A stretch of 64,000 bases of DNA from Anaerolineales bacterium (GCA_016932715.1 JAFGCG010000108.1:1-64000); one strand, 5' to 3'; shown: positions 38,026 through 47,550, counted from the first letter of the stretch. Notes: a model not told the origin generated them from the letters alone. Numbers and translations are program-made.

Positions 38026-40818
38026 TTATTTCAGCCTCTCTACCACTGCTTTTGCCACCTTATCCATCGCATCGTTCATCAGGGCCGGGTCGGGCAGGCT
38101 GCCTTGCGCCAGGTTGGGACGTCCGCCGCCGCGCCCACCAATGGAGGCGATCAGGTCGCCCGCTTTCAGCCCGCGCTTGACGAGGTCTTCGGTGACGACC
38201 GAGATCACCATCCCACCGGAGGTCAAAAGCGCCGCGCCATTCCTGGGATATTTCTCGCGGAACTTGTCCGCCAGGGTACGCAAAGTGTCCACGTTCGAAT
38301 TCGGAACATCCAGCGCCATCACATGGACATCCTTCACGGTCTGAACATTGGAAAGCTGCTGATTGAACGCGGAGAGCGCCTGCGACGCACGCAGGGAAGC
38401 GACTTCCTTTTTCAGGTCCGCAGCCTCATCCTGCAGGCTCTCCACTTTGAAGGGCACCTCTTCGAGGGATGTTTTCAGCACTGCCGCAGTTTGCTTGAGC
38501 AGTTTGAAGCGATGTGCGATCAGGTCATACGCCCCGCGTCCGGTCACCGCTTCGATGCGACGCACACCCGCTGCAGCCGACCCCTCGCTGACAATCAGGA
38601 ACGCGCCGACATCGGAGGTCCGCTCGAGGTGCGTGCCGCCGCACAGTTCATAGGAATGTTTCGGCATCTTTTCCATCACAGCCGTTGGGTGCGCAATGAT
38701 TTCATTCACCTCGAGAGCAGCAACATCCGATGGCAGGGTGATGGTGACCGTCCTGACGGTCTCACCATACTTCTCACCGAAGAGAGCCATGGCGCCCTCG
38801 GCGATCGCGTCCTCGCGGGCTTTTAGTTTGGGAATGACTTCCATATCAGACGCAATCGCCTCATTGACGAGCCGCTCGACGCGTTCGACCTGTTCGGGAG
38901 TCATCGCTTCAGGATGGTTGAAGTCGAAGCGCAGGCGACCGGGCGCGACCAGGGAGCCCGCCTGCCGCGCATGTTCGCCCAGCACTTTGTGAAGCGCGGC
39001 ATGCATGAGATGAGTTGCCGTGTGATTGCGCATGATGTCATGACGGCGCTGCATATCCACTTCGGCAATCACCAGATCACCAACTTTTGGCTGACCTGAA
39101 ACAACTTCGCCCACATGCACGATCACACCCGCCGAAGGACGGCGCATGCCGGTCACCTCGATCTCCCACGCTTCGCCTCCGCTCACGCTCCGCTCAGCGT
39201 GAATATAACCCGTGTCATCCACCTGACCACCGGACTCGATGTAGAAGCCGGTCTTGGGCAGAATGACCTCGACCTGATCGCCAAAGGAGACGGACTCTAC
39301 GGACTGTCCGTTCACGATCAGAGCAAGGACTTCGCCTTCGACGCGCGGTGAAGTATAGGGGTCGTATTCAACACCATGTTCACCGAGTTTCTTTTTCTTT
39401 TGCAAATCCTTCAAAATGCCTGCAAAGAATTCGGCGTCCTCCCCGCCAAGTTTGCCCATCGCTTTGCCGCCGCCGGAAGCAAGACGATGCTCATCCATGG
39501 CGAGGCGGAAACCAGCCTCATCCACGTCGAGGTTTTGCTCGCGAGCGATGTCGCGGGCGATCTCGAAGGGCAAGCCATAGGTCGCGTACAGGTCAAAGGC
39601 GCGGTGACCATCGAGGCTGGTCTGGTTCGAGCCGCGCAGCTCCGAGAGGAGATTCTCAAGATGAGCGGTACCCGACTCGACGGTCCGCGCGAAGCGGACC
39701 TCTTCCCGCGTCAAATTATCGAGGATCGCGCCGCGGCTTTTCACCAGTTCGGAATAGAACCCGCCGTATTCCTCGATCACGGCCTCCGCCACTTTGGCAA
39801 GGAACGGCTCGTGCAGCCCAATCTTGGTACCGAAGCGAGCCGCACGCCGGATGATCATGCGCGTGACATAGTTCCGTCCAACGTTGCCGGGCACGACGCC
39901 ATCCGCGATCAGGAACGCCGCCGAACGGACGTGATCGCAGATGACGCGATAGGGCGTGAAATCTGCATAGACTTGCGCTTCACTATGGCCCGTCAGTGAA
40001 CGCAGAACGTCGAGCGAACCTGTAAAGAGGTCGGTCTTGTAATTCGAGTCGACGCCCTGCAGTATGGAGACGATGCGCTCGAAGCCCATGCCGGTGTCCA
40101 CATGTTTGGCGGGCAGCGGCTCGAGGCGGCCATCGTCAAAGAGATTGTATTGAATGAAGACATTGTTCCATAGTTCGAGGTAGCGCTGGCAATCGTGGTT
40201 GACGCCGCAGACATGCCCCGGCACATCTTTCTTGTCGCAGAACTCTGCGCCGCGATCATAATGGATTTCCGAGCACGGACCGCAGGGACCCGTCTCCGCC
40301 ATCTGCCAGAAGTTTTCCTTGCGTCCGAAGAAAAGCACGTGCGATGGGTCGAACCCGGGCTGTTCCTTCCAAATGTCCGCAGCTTCGTCGTCGCGCGGGA
40401 TGTCCCCCTGGTCATCCTCGAAACAGGTGGCGTAAAGCCTGTCTTTGGGCAAGCCCCAGACATCGGTGAGCAGCTGCCATGACCAGGCAATTGCCTCCTT
40501 TTTGTAATAATCGCCGAACGACCAGTTGCCGAGCATTTCAAAGAAGGTGTGGTGCGCATCGTCGCGGCCCACGTCGTCGAGGTCGTTATGCTTGCCGGCG
40601 ACGCGCATGCACTTCTGCGAGTTGACGGCGCGCTTATACGGGCGTTTGTCGGTACCAAGGAACACTTCCTTGAATTGCACCATGCCCGAGTTGGTGAACA
40701 GCAGGGTCGCATCCCCACCCGGCACAAGCGACATGGACGGCACAACCGTATGGCCGTGCTCGACGAAGAAATCTATAAACGTCTGGCGAATCTCGTTCCC
40801 GGTCAATTTTTTGGTCAT
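38026..40818 (-). CDS. alaS: Alanyl-tRNA synthetase
   Basis: TGNEIRQTFIDFFVEHGHTVVPSMSLVP...FTNSGMVQFKEVFLG; NHTATHLMHAALHKVLG; ELCGGTHLERTSDVGAF. Confidence 0.97.
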   Translation of the reverse strand: MTKKLTGNEIRQTFIDFFVEHGHTVVPSMSLVPGGDATLLFTNSGMVQFKEVFLGTDKRPYKRAVNSQKCMRVAGKHNDLDDVGRDDAHHTFFEMLGNWSFGDYYKKEAIAWSWQLLTDVWGLPKDRLYATCFEDDQGDIPRDDEAADIWKEQPGFDPSHVLFFGRKENFWQMAETGPCGPCSEIHYDRGAEFCDKKDVPGHVCGVNHDCQRYLELWNNVFIQYNLFDDGRLEPLPAKHVDTGMGFERIVSILQGVDSNYKTDLFTGSLDVLRSLTGHSEAQVYADFTPYRVICDHVRSAAFLIADGVVPGNVGRNYVTRMIIRRAARFGTKIGLHEPFLAKVAEAVIEEYGGFYSELVKSRGAILDNLTREEVRFARTVESGTAHLENLLSELRGSNQTSLDGHRAFDLYATYGLPFEIARDIAREQNLDVDEAGFRLAMDEHRLASGGGKAMGKLGGEDAEFFAGILKDLQKKKKLGEHGVEYDPYTSPRVEGEVLALIVNGQSVESVSFGDQVEVILPKTGFYIESGGQVDDTGYIHAERSVSGGEAWEIEVTGMRRPSAGVIVHVGEVVSGQPKVGDLVIAEVDMQRRHDIMRNHTATHLMHAALHKVLGEHARQAGSLVAPGRLRFDFNHPEAMTPEQVERVERLVNEAIASDMEVIPKLKAREDAIAEGAMALFGEKYGETVRTVTITLPSDVAALEVNEIIAHPTAVMEKMPKHSYELCGGTHLERTSDVGAFLIVSEGSAAAGVRRIEAVTGRGAYDLIAHRFKLLKQTAAVLKTSLEEVPFKVESLQDEAADLKKEVASLRASQALSAFNQQLSNVQTVKDVHVMALDVPNSNVDTLRTLADKFREKYPRNGAALLTSGGMVISVVTEDLVKRGLKAGDLIASIGGRGGGRPNLAQGSLPDPALMNDAMDKVAKAVVERLK

Positions 40819-40881
40819 TCATACTCCAAGTGAGCTAGTGGCGGAATTATACCAAGCCGCCAAAGATGAAAGAAGATAGAT

Positions 40882-40916
40882 AACAAAAAGTCCCGAACCT
40901 GGTACAGATTCGGGAC
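40882..40916 (-). terminator. Leader intrinsic terminator (attenuator) upstream of alaS
   Basis: Minus strand GTCCCGAA (40916-40909) / TTCGGGAC (40897-40890) then TTTTTGTTA. Confidence 0.88.
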
Positions 40917-40936
40917 CGGAAGGACAAAGGTACGTC

Positions 40937-41029
40937 TCACGCTGTCACAGGTTCACAGAGCAGTCCCAGAGCTTGGGCTGCGCTCGTAGCCAGGGCAGCG
41001 GCGGCATGAAATTTGAGTTCCTGTTTCAT
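40937..41029 (-). CDS. Ala-rich leader peptide of alaS: MKQELKFHAAAALATSAAQALGLLCEPVTA
   Basis: 30 codons, 9 Ala, translated by hand; ATG 8 nt downstream of TATAAT (41043-41038); upstream of the terminator. Confidence 0.75.
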   Translation of the reverse strand: MKQELKFHAAAALATSAAQALGLLCEPVTA

Positions 41030-41034
41030 AGGGC

Positions 41035-41046
41035 GGGATTATACCA
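41035..41046 (-). promoter_or_regulatory. Extended -10 promoter of the alaS leader
   Basis: Minus strand TGGTATAATCCC. Confidence 0.7.
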
Positions 41047-41119
41047 TGTGAGGAGAGACGAAAGAGGAAAGAACGACGAGGGAAGTATGGCTTTCTCAAA
41101 GTTCAGATTGGAGACCTTC

Positions 41120-41201
41120 TGTACACGGATTTCACGGAACGGACGGAATTTTTTCCGTCATTTTACGGAGGAAACCGTGCTGTCCGTGGGTTCCGTGTAC
41201 A
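41120..41201. repeat. Palindromic element
   Basis: TGTACACGGA (41120-41129) / TCCGTGTACA (41192-41201) enclosing further CGGA/TCCG pairs. Confidence 0.8.
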
Positions 41202-41342
41202 AAAAACAAATTTTGTCGAGCTACTTTGGTAAAACCATAACGAGGGAAGCTTGCTTTATGCGCCTCTGAGAGTTGGCTCCGCTTAACGAAAATTGTCGTG
41301 GCTGCATCCATTCCCAAGAAAAGAGTTTTTCATGTAATAATA

Positions 41343-42214
41343 ACCAATGGTGCTAGTTCAGAGTGAAAATTCGGCGATGCTCATTTTGAAAGGATCAGCT
41401 TCAGGATGGCGCAAGTGAAACAAATCCAGAAGGATGTTGAACATCGCCACGACATAAGCCAAGCGCATCTGAATGTAAGCGGACAGACGATGTCGGATAC
41501 GTTTCAGATCGCAGACGGTGGTCAACATCGAAAAGACCGTTTCGACACACATCCGCTCATTCCAGGTTCCTTTCTTGCAGATTTTCAGGTTTTCTGGCAC
41601 ACCGTCTTTGTCTCGAAAACCGAAATCTGCCAATACGATGGTTTCACCAATGAAGGGCGTAACCACGGGATGAAAGTGCTTGTCGTTCACATTCATTGTC
41701 GCCCAATCCCAATTGACGACGCGACACACCTCATTCAACAACATACAAATCTTGATCCCAATGCTCCACCGTCCTTTGTCGCGACCCTTTTTTCCAACTT
41801 GTTGTTTGCTCCGTCCCTCCCGGATCGGAAACAGCAACTCAACGGGATAACTATCGATCACAGTAAAGAAGTTCGGAGCCGACAACAGCAAATCACACCA
41901 ATCCTGATGGGTCTTGAGCAGACGTTGCAAGCGTGTCCGTTCTGGTAAGGTCCCATCGCCAAACCAATCACCATAATCCCGCTTCAGCCAACGATAGAAG
42001 GCTCGAAAGTGACCGCCTTTCAATGCAAACAGAATACCAATTGTCACCAACTCACTCGGATATAACTTTGCCTGAGCATGTCGAGGAATCGCAGGCAGAG
42101 AAGTTGCAACCAAGTAGAAAATGTGTAGGATAATATCCTCTGTAGTCATGGGGTGCCTCCTCGTAGGTTTCAGCACCCTTGAGGATACCCCATGACTCAA
42201 CTAGCACCAAAGGT
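41343..42214. mobile_element. 872-bp insertion sequence, probably IS982-like
   Basis: TIR ACCAATGGTGCTAGTT / AACTAGCACCAAAGGT (14/16); candidate TSD taata at 41338-41342 and 42215-42219. Confidence 0.85.
41358..42149 (-). CDS. DDE transposase (IS982-like)
   Basis: FFTVIDSYPVELLFPIREGR...ETIVLADFGFRDKDG...MCVETVFSMLTTVCDLKRIRHR; ATG 42149 after GAGGAGG. Confidence 0.85.
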   Translation of the reverse strand: MTTEDIILHIFYLVATSLPAIPRHAQAKLYPSELVTIGILFALKGGHFRAFYRWLKRDYGDWFGDGTLPERTRLQRLLKTHQDWCDLLLSAPNFFTVIDSYPVELLFPIREGRSKQQVGKKGRDKGRWSIGIKICMLLNEVCRVVNWDWATMNVNDKHFHPVVTPFIGETIVLADFGFRDKDGVPENLKICKKGTWNERMCVETVFSMLTTVCDLKRIRHRLSAYIQMRLAYVVAMFNILLDLFHLRHPEADPFKMSIAEFSL

Positions 42215-42241
42215 TAATAAATTCCAAAGGATTCCCATAGC

Positions 42242-42850
42242 ATGCCTACCTTCTACATCATCCGCCACGCTGAAAAAGAAAAAGGGGATTTCCGCGTTCC
42301 TCATCTGCCGCATCAGGACCAGCCTCTCAGCCAGAGGGGCTGGGAAGAGTCGCGTAAGCTGTGGCCGTATCTGCGCGAGAAACAGATCTCGGCGATCTAC
42401 GTCAGTGCCTACCAGCGGACGGGCCAGACGATCGAGTATGTCGCCAAACAGTCAGGCATCACGCCGGTCATGGACGAGCGGCTGAATGAACTGGACAGCG
42501 GCGTTGTCGCTCCAATGAGCGAGGAGGAAGTCCAGGAGAAGTTCCCTGAGTTTTGGAAAGCCTACGTTGAGCGCACGGCGGATTTCCGCTTCCCGGGAGG
42601 CGAAACGGGGGAGGAAGCCTGTCGCCGGATTTCAGGTTTCCTCGAGGAAAAGCGACAAGCCCATCCCGGCGAAAATCTTGTTTTCGTCACACACGAAGGT
42701 CTGATCCGGCAGTTGATGTGTTACATTGTGAACATCCCTGTCTACAAACGCAGCAACTTTTATGTCGACCTCTGCGGGATCATGGAAATCAGCTACCAGC
42801 CTGAGTACAAATCCTGGAAGCTGATCCGCTTCAATCAGAAACTGCCATAG
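42242..42850 (+). CDS. Histidine phosphatase family protein
   Basis: TFYIIRHAEKEKGDFR...QPLSQRGWEESRKLW...VFVTHEGLIRQL. Confidence 0.9.
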   Translation: MPTFYIIRHAEKEKGDFRVPHLPHQDQPLSQRGWEESRKLWPYLREKQISAIYVSAYQRTGQTIEYVAKQSGITPVMDERLNELDSGVVAPMSEEEVQEKFPEFWKAYVERTADFRFPGGETGEEACRRISGFLEEKRQAHPGENLVFVTHEGLIRQLMCYIVNIPVYKRSNFYVDLCGIMEISYQPEYKSWKLIRFNQKLP

Positions 42851-43149
42851 GGCTTGACCCCTATCCCTTATTTCCCAGCCCCTTTTCCTGCCGTATCAGT
42901 ACCTTTTTCCTATTCGTTCACTATCATAAGCGTATAAATTCGCGGCGTCATTTCGCTCTCTTAATGCTATACTAATTTGCAGGGTACCGCATACATATCC
43001 AGCCCAAAGCTTATTTGTTGGTCCGTAATTACTCCAAGACTTTGGGAATTCATCAGGCAGGCGGTAGTGCTTTGCCGACAGGGGCAGCTTATATCAGGAT
43101 GCGCTCGCCGAAGTTCCGCGGGAGGCGAGAACAGGAAAAGGATATCTGT

Positions 43150-44772
43150 ATGAAGAACATTCGCACCTCTCTGTCATTATTTATGATGTTGGTTCTTTCT
43201 GCGTGCAATTTGTTTGCGTCGGACGCCAGCACCATTACGGGCGACACTCCCGTGTTGAGGCTGACCGTCCAGACCCAGAACGGAGCAGGCACGTTCAGTG
43301 AGGCCGGCGAAGTCATCAATTATGAATATGTGATCACAAATACAGGGAATTCGCGGCTGGCAGGACCTGCAATCGTGACGGACGCTCCGCGACAGGTCGA
43401 TTGCCCGGATGTCAGTACTGTTGGCAATGGGGATATTTATCTCGATCTCAACGAAACCCTCACCTGTACTTCGACCTACACGGTATCAGAGACGGATGTT
43501 ACTACCGGTTCCTTGACCAATCTCGCCAGGGCAAATGTCGGCGGCGTCGACTCGAACCCATCGGGCGTCACCCTGACGCGCGGGGTCGCACAGGTTTTCA
43601 GCACACTGGTACTGACCAAAACAGCCAGTTCGCAGACCTATGATCAGGTTGGACAGGTGATCACATACAACTACAACATTACCAACACAGGGATAATCCC
43701 CCTGGGTCCCGCCCAATTCGCCATCACCGACAACAAGTTTGGCGCGCCGCTCAATTGCGGACCTGCCGAGACAATTCTCGCTCCAGAACAGACGGTAACC
43801 TGTTCATTCCCCTATACGATCACGCAAGCTGACGTGGACGCGCCCAGTCTCACGAACAGCGCGACCGCTTCCGGTGCCGGGCAGACTTCCGCGCCTGCCA
43901 CAACGACGGTGACGAACCTCAGCAGTGCGGCAGCCACGCAAACAGCAGACGCTCTGCAAACCGCGACGCTGGCTCCTTCTCCGTCGAACCTGGCGCCGGG
44001 CAGCACGATCCAGCATCACGTGGCGGTCGGCGAATGGCTGATCCAGATCGGGCGCTGTTACGGCGCGAGCTTCGAAGACGTGCGCAACGCGAATCCGCAG
44101 ATCGCCGACCCGAATTTCATCCTGCCCGCGATGATCGTCACCATCCCGCGCATTGGTAGTGCAGGCAGGATCTATGGTCCGCCGTGTGTTACCTTCTATA
44201 TCGTCCAAAGCGGTGACACGTGGGAATCGATCGCGCAAAGGTTCAACGCCGACCTGGTCGTGCTGCATAAGGTCAACCCTGTCTCGCTGACCGCCGGGAC
44301 CGAAATCAAAATCCCGTTGAATTCCGCGGGCGCAGTCGGTGTAACCCCGGTGACCGCGACCGCTACTGCCACAGCCACCGCGACGACGACCGTTACGGCT
44401 CAACGCATCACATTTCCGGAAGGCCAAACCACAACCTCAGTAGCCGGCGTCGTCAGTCCGACCCAAACCGCTCAATATGTGGTCACCACCGCTCAGGACC
44501 AGGTGTTGGCCGTCAGTGTGACCACATCGGCTGCGAATGAAGTTGGCTTGGGCGTGAATGGACCCACCGGTCTGCCGGTCAAATCACTGGATGGCATGTT
44601 GACATGGAGCGCAAACATCACGACCGGCGGAGATTACTATATCAATGTTGCCAGCATAGCTGGAAGTTCGAGCAAAGCCTTCACACTGACAGTCAGCCTG
44701 ACTTCGCCTGCCACAGCCACGCCTACTTTTACAGAGACCGCCACCGGCACGCCGACGACGCCCAGCCCCTAA
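43150..44772 (+). CDS. DUF11-type repeat plus LysM-domain lipoprotein
   Basis: MKNIRTSLSLFMMLVLSACNLF; two VxxYxYxITNTG repeats; YIVQSGDTWESIAQRFNADLVVLHKVNP. Confidence 0.85.
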   Translation: MKNIRTSLSLFMMLVLSACNLFASDASTITGDTPVLRLTVQTQNGAGTFSEAGEVINYEYVITNTGNSRLAGPAIVTDAPRQVDCPDVSTVGNGDIYLDLNETLTCTSTYTVSETDVTTGSLTNLARANVGGVDSNPSGVTLTRGVAQVFSTLVLTKTASSQTYDQVGQVITYNYNITNTGIIPLGPAQFAITDNKFGAPLNCGPAETILAPEQTVTCSFPYTITQADVDAPSLTNSATASGAGQTSAPATTTVTNLSSAAATQTADALQTATLAPSPSNLAPGSTIQHHVAVGEWLIQIGRCYGASFEDVRNANPQIADPNFILPAMIVTIPRIGSAGRIYGPPCVTFYIVQSGDTWESIAQRFNADLVVLHKVNPVSLTAGTEIKIPLNSAGAVGVTPVTATATATATATTTVTAQRITFPEGQTTTSVAGVVSPTQTAQYVVTTAQDQVLAVSVTTSAANEVGLGVNGPTGLPVKSLDGMLTWSANITTGGDYYINVASIAGSSSKAFTLTVSLTSPATATPTFTETATGTPTTPSP

Positions 44773-44883
44773 AGAGATGGATTGGTCTCAGAATAAGCAG
44801 TCCACGCAATACACTGCCTGGACTGCTTTTCATGGAAATGGCGGCTGCGATATTTGTAACTAAAATGAAACTTTCGGTGGATG

Positions 44884-44910
44884 CATGTCCGCCTCGGACA
44901 TGTTTATAAT
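44884..44910 (+). promoter_or_regulatory. Inverted repeat abutting a -10 element
   Basis: CATGTCCG cct CGGACATG then tt TATAAT. Confidence 0.55.
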
Positions 44911-44950
44911 GCTGTCAGCATCCAATCCGGTCTATTCACAGGAGTTCAAC

Positions 44951-45355
44951 ATGGCAGAAATAAAGACCAAGGTCAGGAAAACAAGCGTGGATAAATTTCT
45001 GCGAGGGATCAGGGATGAAAAAAAACGGGAGGAGTGTCATCAAGTCTTGAAGATCATGAAGAGGGCTACAAAAGCGGAACCGAAAATGTGGGGCACAAAC
45101 ATCGTCGGGTTTGGCGATTGCCGTTCGGCCTATGCATCTGGTCGTGAAGTTGACTGGTTCGTTGCAGGCTTCTCTCCGCGCGCCGACAGCCTGACCCTGT
45201 ATATCACGGGCAGCCTGGACAAGACCATGTTGAAAAAACTTGGAAAGTACAAGGTGGGCAAGAACTGTTTGTATATCAATAAGCTCGAAGACGTGGATAA
45301 AAAGGTGCTGGTCAATCTGATCGCAAAATCGGCACAGCGATCGAAAGCGAAGTGA
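44951..45355 (+). CDS. DUF1801 (YdhG-like) protein
   Basis: KRATKAEPKMWGTNIVGFGDCRSAYASGREVDWFVAGFSPRADSLTLYI. Confidence 0.85.
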   Translation: MAEIKTKVRKTSVDKFLRGIRDEKKREECHQVLKIMKRATKAEPKMWGTNIVGFGDCRSAYASGREVDWFVAGFSPRADSLTLYITGSLDKTMLKKLGKYKVGKNCLYINKLEDVDKKVLVNLIAKSAQRSKAK

Positions 45356-46161
45356 TGGAACTGGCGCGTGCCACAAACCTCAAATCACTGGACTTATACA
45401 ACCAGGGCTTGGGCAGAGTACCCAAATATGTCTGGCAAACCACGGCGCTGGAAACGTTGAATCTGGCAGACAATGGGCTGACGTCAATTTCCGAGGAGGT
45501 TGGAAACCTTCTCCATCTCACGATGCTCGACCTGGGGCACAACAATTTGTCATCCGTGCCGGAGGCGCTGGGGAGGCTAAAAAAGCTCAAATTCCTTTAT
45601 CTGAGCAACAACAGATTGCGTTCGATCCCTCATTCCCTGTGGGAACTCAAGAACCTTGTCTATCTGAACATCACAGATAACCGGCTTGCCTGCCTGCCTG
45701 AAGACATCGGTCATTTATCAAACCTGATCGAACTCAGACTCTACAACAATCAGCTCGCCTCGCTGCCAGATTCGATCGGACGCCTGAAAAACCTGCTCGA
45801 GCTGCATCTGATGGGAAACCGGCTGAGGGCGCTTCCCGAGTCGATTGGCAGGCTGAAGAAACTTAGAAAGCTGATGCTGGAGGGAAATAAGCTGGAAGCT
45901 CTGCCAGCCTCGCTGGGCAGCCTTGAAAATCTTACCGACCTTGACCTGAGAAATAACCAGGTGAAAGACCTGCCCGATTCCATTGGAAAGCTGCGCTCTC
46001 TGCGATTCCTGGATTCGAGAGCCAATCGATTAACCGACTTGCCGTCAGGGATCGCGAAACTGCGGAACCTTGAGAAGCTGGATCTGCGCTGGAATCAAGC
46101 CCTGGCAGTCCCCAGGTGGATTGCAGACCTCGAAGACCGCGGCTGTATCGTTTATACGTAA
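45355..46161 (+). CDS. Leucine-rich repeat protein
   Basis: About nine 23-aa LRRs (LPxSIGRLKNLLELHLMGNRLRAL). Confidence 0.92.
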   Translation: MELARATNLKSLDLYNQGLGRVPKYVWQTTALETLNLADNGLTSISEEVGNLLHLTMLDLGHNNLSSVPEALGRLKKLKFLYLSNNRLRSIPHSLWELKNLVYLNITDNRLACLPEDIGHLSNLIELRLYNNQLASLPDSIGRLKNLLELHLMGNRLRALPESIGRLKKLRKLMLEGNKLEALPASLGSLENLTDLDLRNNQVKDLPDSIGKLRSLRFLDSRANRLTDLPSGIAKLRNLEKLDLRWNQALAVPRWIADLEDRGCIVYT

Positions 46162-46253
46162 AACTAAATTTCCTCTAATGATTTCCGGCTAGAATAGGGA
46201 AATTATGCGCCCCGATCGGGTAAATCCGTATTCAAGGATTCTGCGTACCTTCC

Positions 46254-46421
46254 TAGGGTGTGTATGCAAAATCCTCTTGCATGTCATTCTGAGGAGCGAA
46301 GCGACGAAGAATCTCGGATTTTGCTTCCAAAACACCCAAGAAATGAGACTCTTCGCTTCGCTCACACCGTCCCGGTGTCCTTCAGGAGAGTGACATGATC
46401 TTAATTTGCACACAGACCCTA
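46254..46421. mobile_element. MITE-like element with internal palindromes
   Basis: TAGGGTGTGTATGCAAA (46254-46270) / TTTGCACACAGACCCTA (46405-46421), 15/17; no ORF. Confidence 0.55.
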
Positions 46422-46458
46422 AAGAATTGACTACTTATTGGTTCAAGAGAGCTGCCCA

Positions 46459-47550
46459 ATGAAAAAATCGAACTATTACTGGTTTGGCTCGATCCTCTCA
46501 TTATCACTGATCATGAACGCCTGCGGGGTGATGAACTCTCCCGTCCTCCTCCAGCCGACAATGGTTGCCCCGGCCTCGAGCACGCTGCTTCCCGCACCGG
46601 CCGCCAGCGAAACCCCGACACAAATCCACACGCCCATTCCAACCGCGACGCCCACACTGCACCCGCTTCAGCTGGAAGCCATGCGCGCACGCGAGTATCC
46701 CGGCAGCGACATCGTGATCGAAGATACCCTGGACCCGGGCGTCAATTACAGCCGCTATTATGTATCCTATCTGTCCGAGGGACTGAAGATCTATGCACTC
46801 ATGACGGTTCCCAATGGCGAGAAACCGCCCACGGGCTGGCCCGTCGTTGTCTTCAATCATGGCTATATCCCACCGGCGGTATATCGCACCACGGAACGCT
46901 ATGTTGCCTACGTGGACCTGATCGCGCGCAGCGGCTACATCGTCCTCCGCTCCGATTATCGCGGCCACGACAGGTCCGAAGGGCAGCCAAGCGGCGCGTA
47001 CAGCAATCCCGGTTACACGGTGGACGTGCTCAACGCGGTTGCCTCGCTGAAGCGTTATCCCGAGGCGGACCCGAACCGGATCGGGATGTGGGGCCACTCC
47101 ATGGGCGGCTATATCACTCTCCGCTCGATGGTCATCACCAGCGATATCAAAGCCGGCGTGATCTGGGCGGGCGTCGTCGCCTCGTATCCGGATATGTTGA
47201 CGCGCTGGCGCCGGGGTTCCAGCGCAGCCGTCACACCGACTCCTTCCGCGCGCTCGTGGCGCTACTCGCTCATGAATCAATATGGCACACCGGAGGAGAA
47301 TCCCGAGTTCTGGGCTTCGATCTCGGCAAACTCCTATCTGAACGATCTTTCCGGTCCCATCCAACTCCATCACGGTACAGCCGATGAGGATGTGCCGCTG
47401 GAGTTTTCAGAACTGCTCTTTTTTCAAATGCTCGAGGCGAAGCAATATGTGGAGCTCTATAAATACGAGGGCGACAACCACAACATCTCGAATAGTTTTA
47501 GCACCGCCATGCAGCGCACGATCGAATTCTTTGACAGACATGTGAAATAG
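46459..47550 (+). CDS. Alpha/beta hydrolase (S9-like) lipoprotein
   Basis: GWPVVVFNHGYIPP; IGMWGHSMGGYITLRSMV; LHHGTADEDVPLEFSELLF. Confidence 0.9.
   Translation: MKKSNYYWFGSILSLSLIMNACGVMNSPVLLQPTMVAPASSTLLPAPAASETPTQIHTPIPTATPTLHPLQLEAMRAREYPGSDIVIEDTLDPGVNYSRYYVSYLSEGLKIYALMTVPNGEKPPTGWPVVVFNHGYIPPAVYRTTERYVAYVDLIARSGYIVLRSDYRGHDRSEGQPSGAYSNPGYTVDVLNAVASLKRYPEADPNRIGMWGHSMGGYITLRSMVITSDIKAGVIWAGVVASYPDMLTRWRRGSSAAVTPTPSARSWRYSLMNQYGTPEENPEFWASISANSYLNDLSGPIQLHHGTADEDVPLEFSELLFFQMLEAKQYVELYKYEGDNHNISNSFSTAMQRTIEFFDRHVK

Noticed and set aside
40882-41046. T-box riboswitch as the alaS leader
   Set aside because: No T-box sequence or Stem I features seen; the region is instead an open Ala-rich frame followed directly by a terminator.
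46254-46421. Target-site duplication around the MITE-like element
   Set aside because: Flanks (ccttcc / aagaat) show no matching direct repeat.
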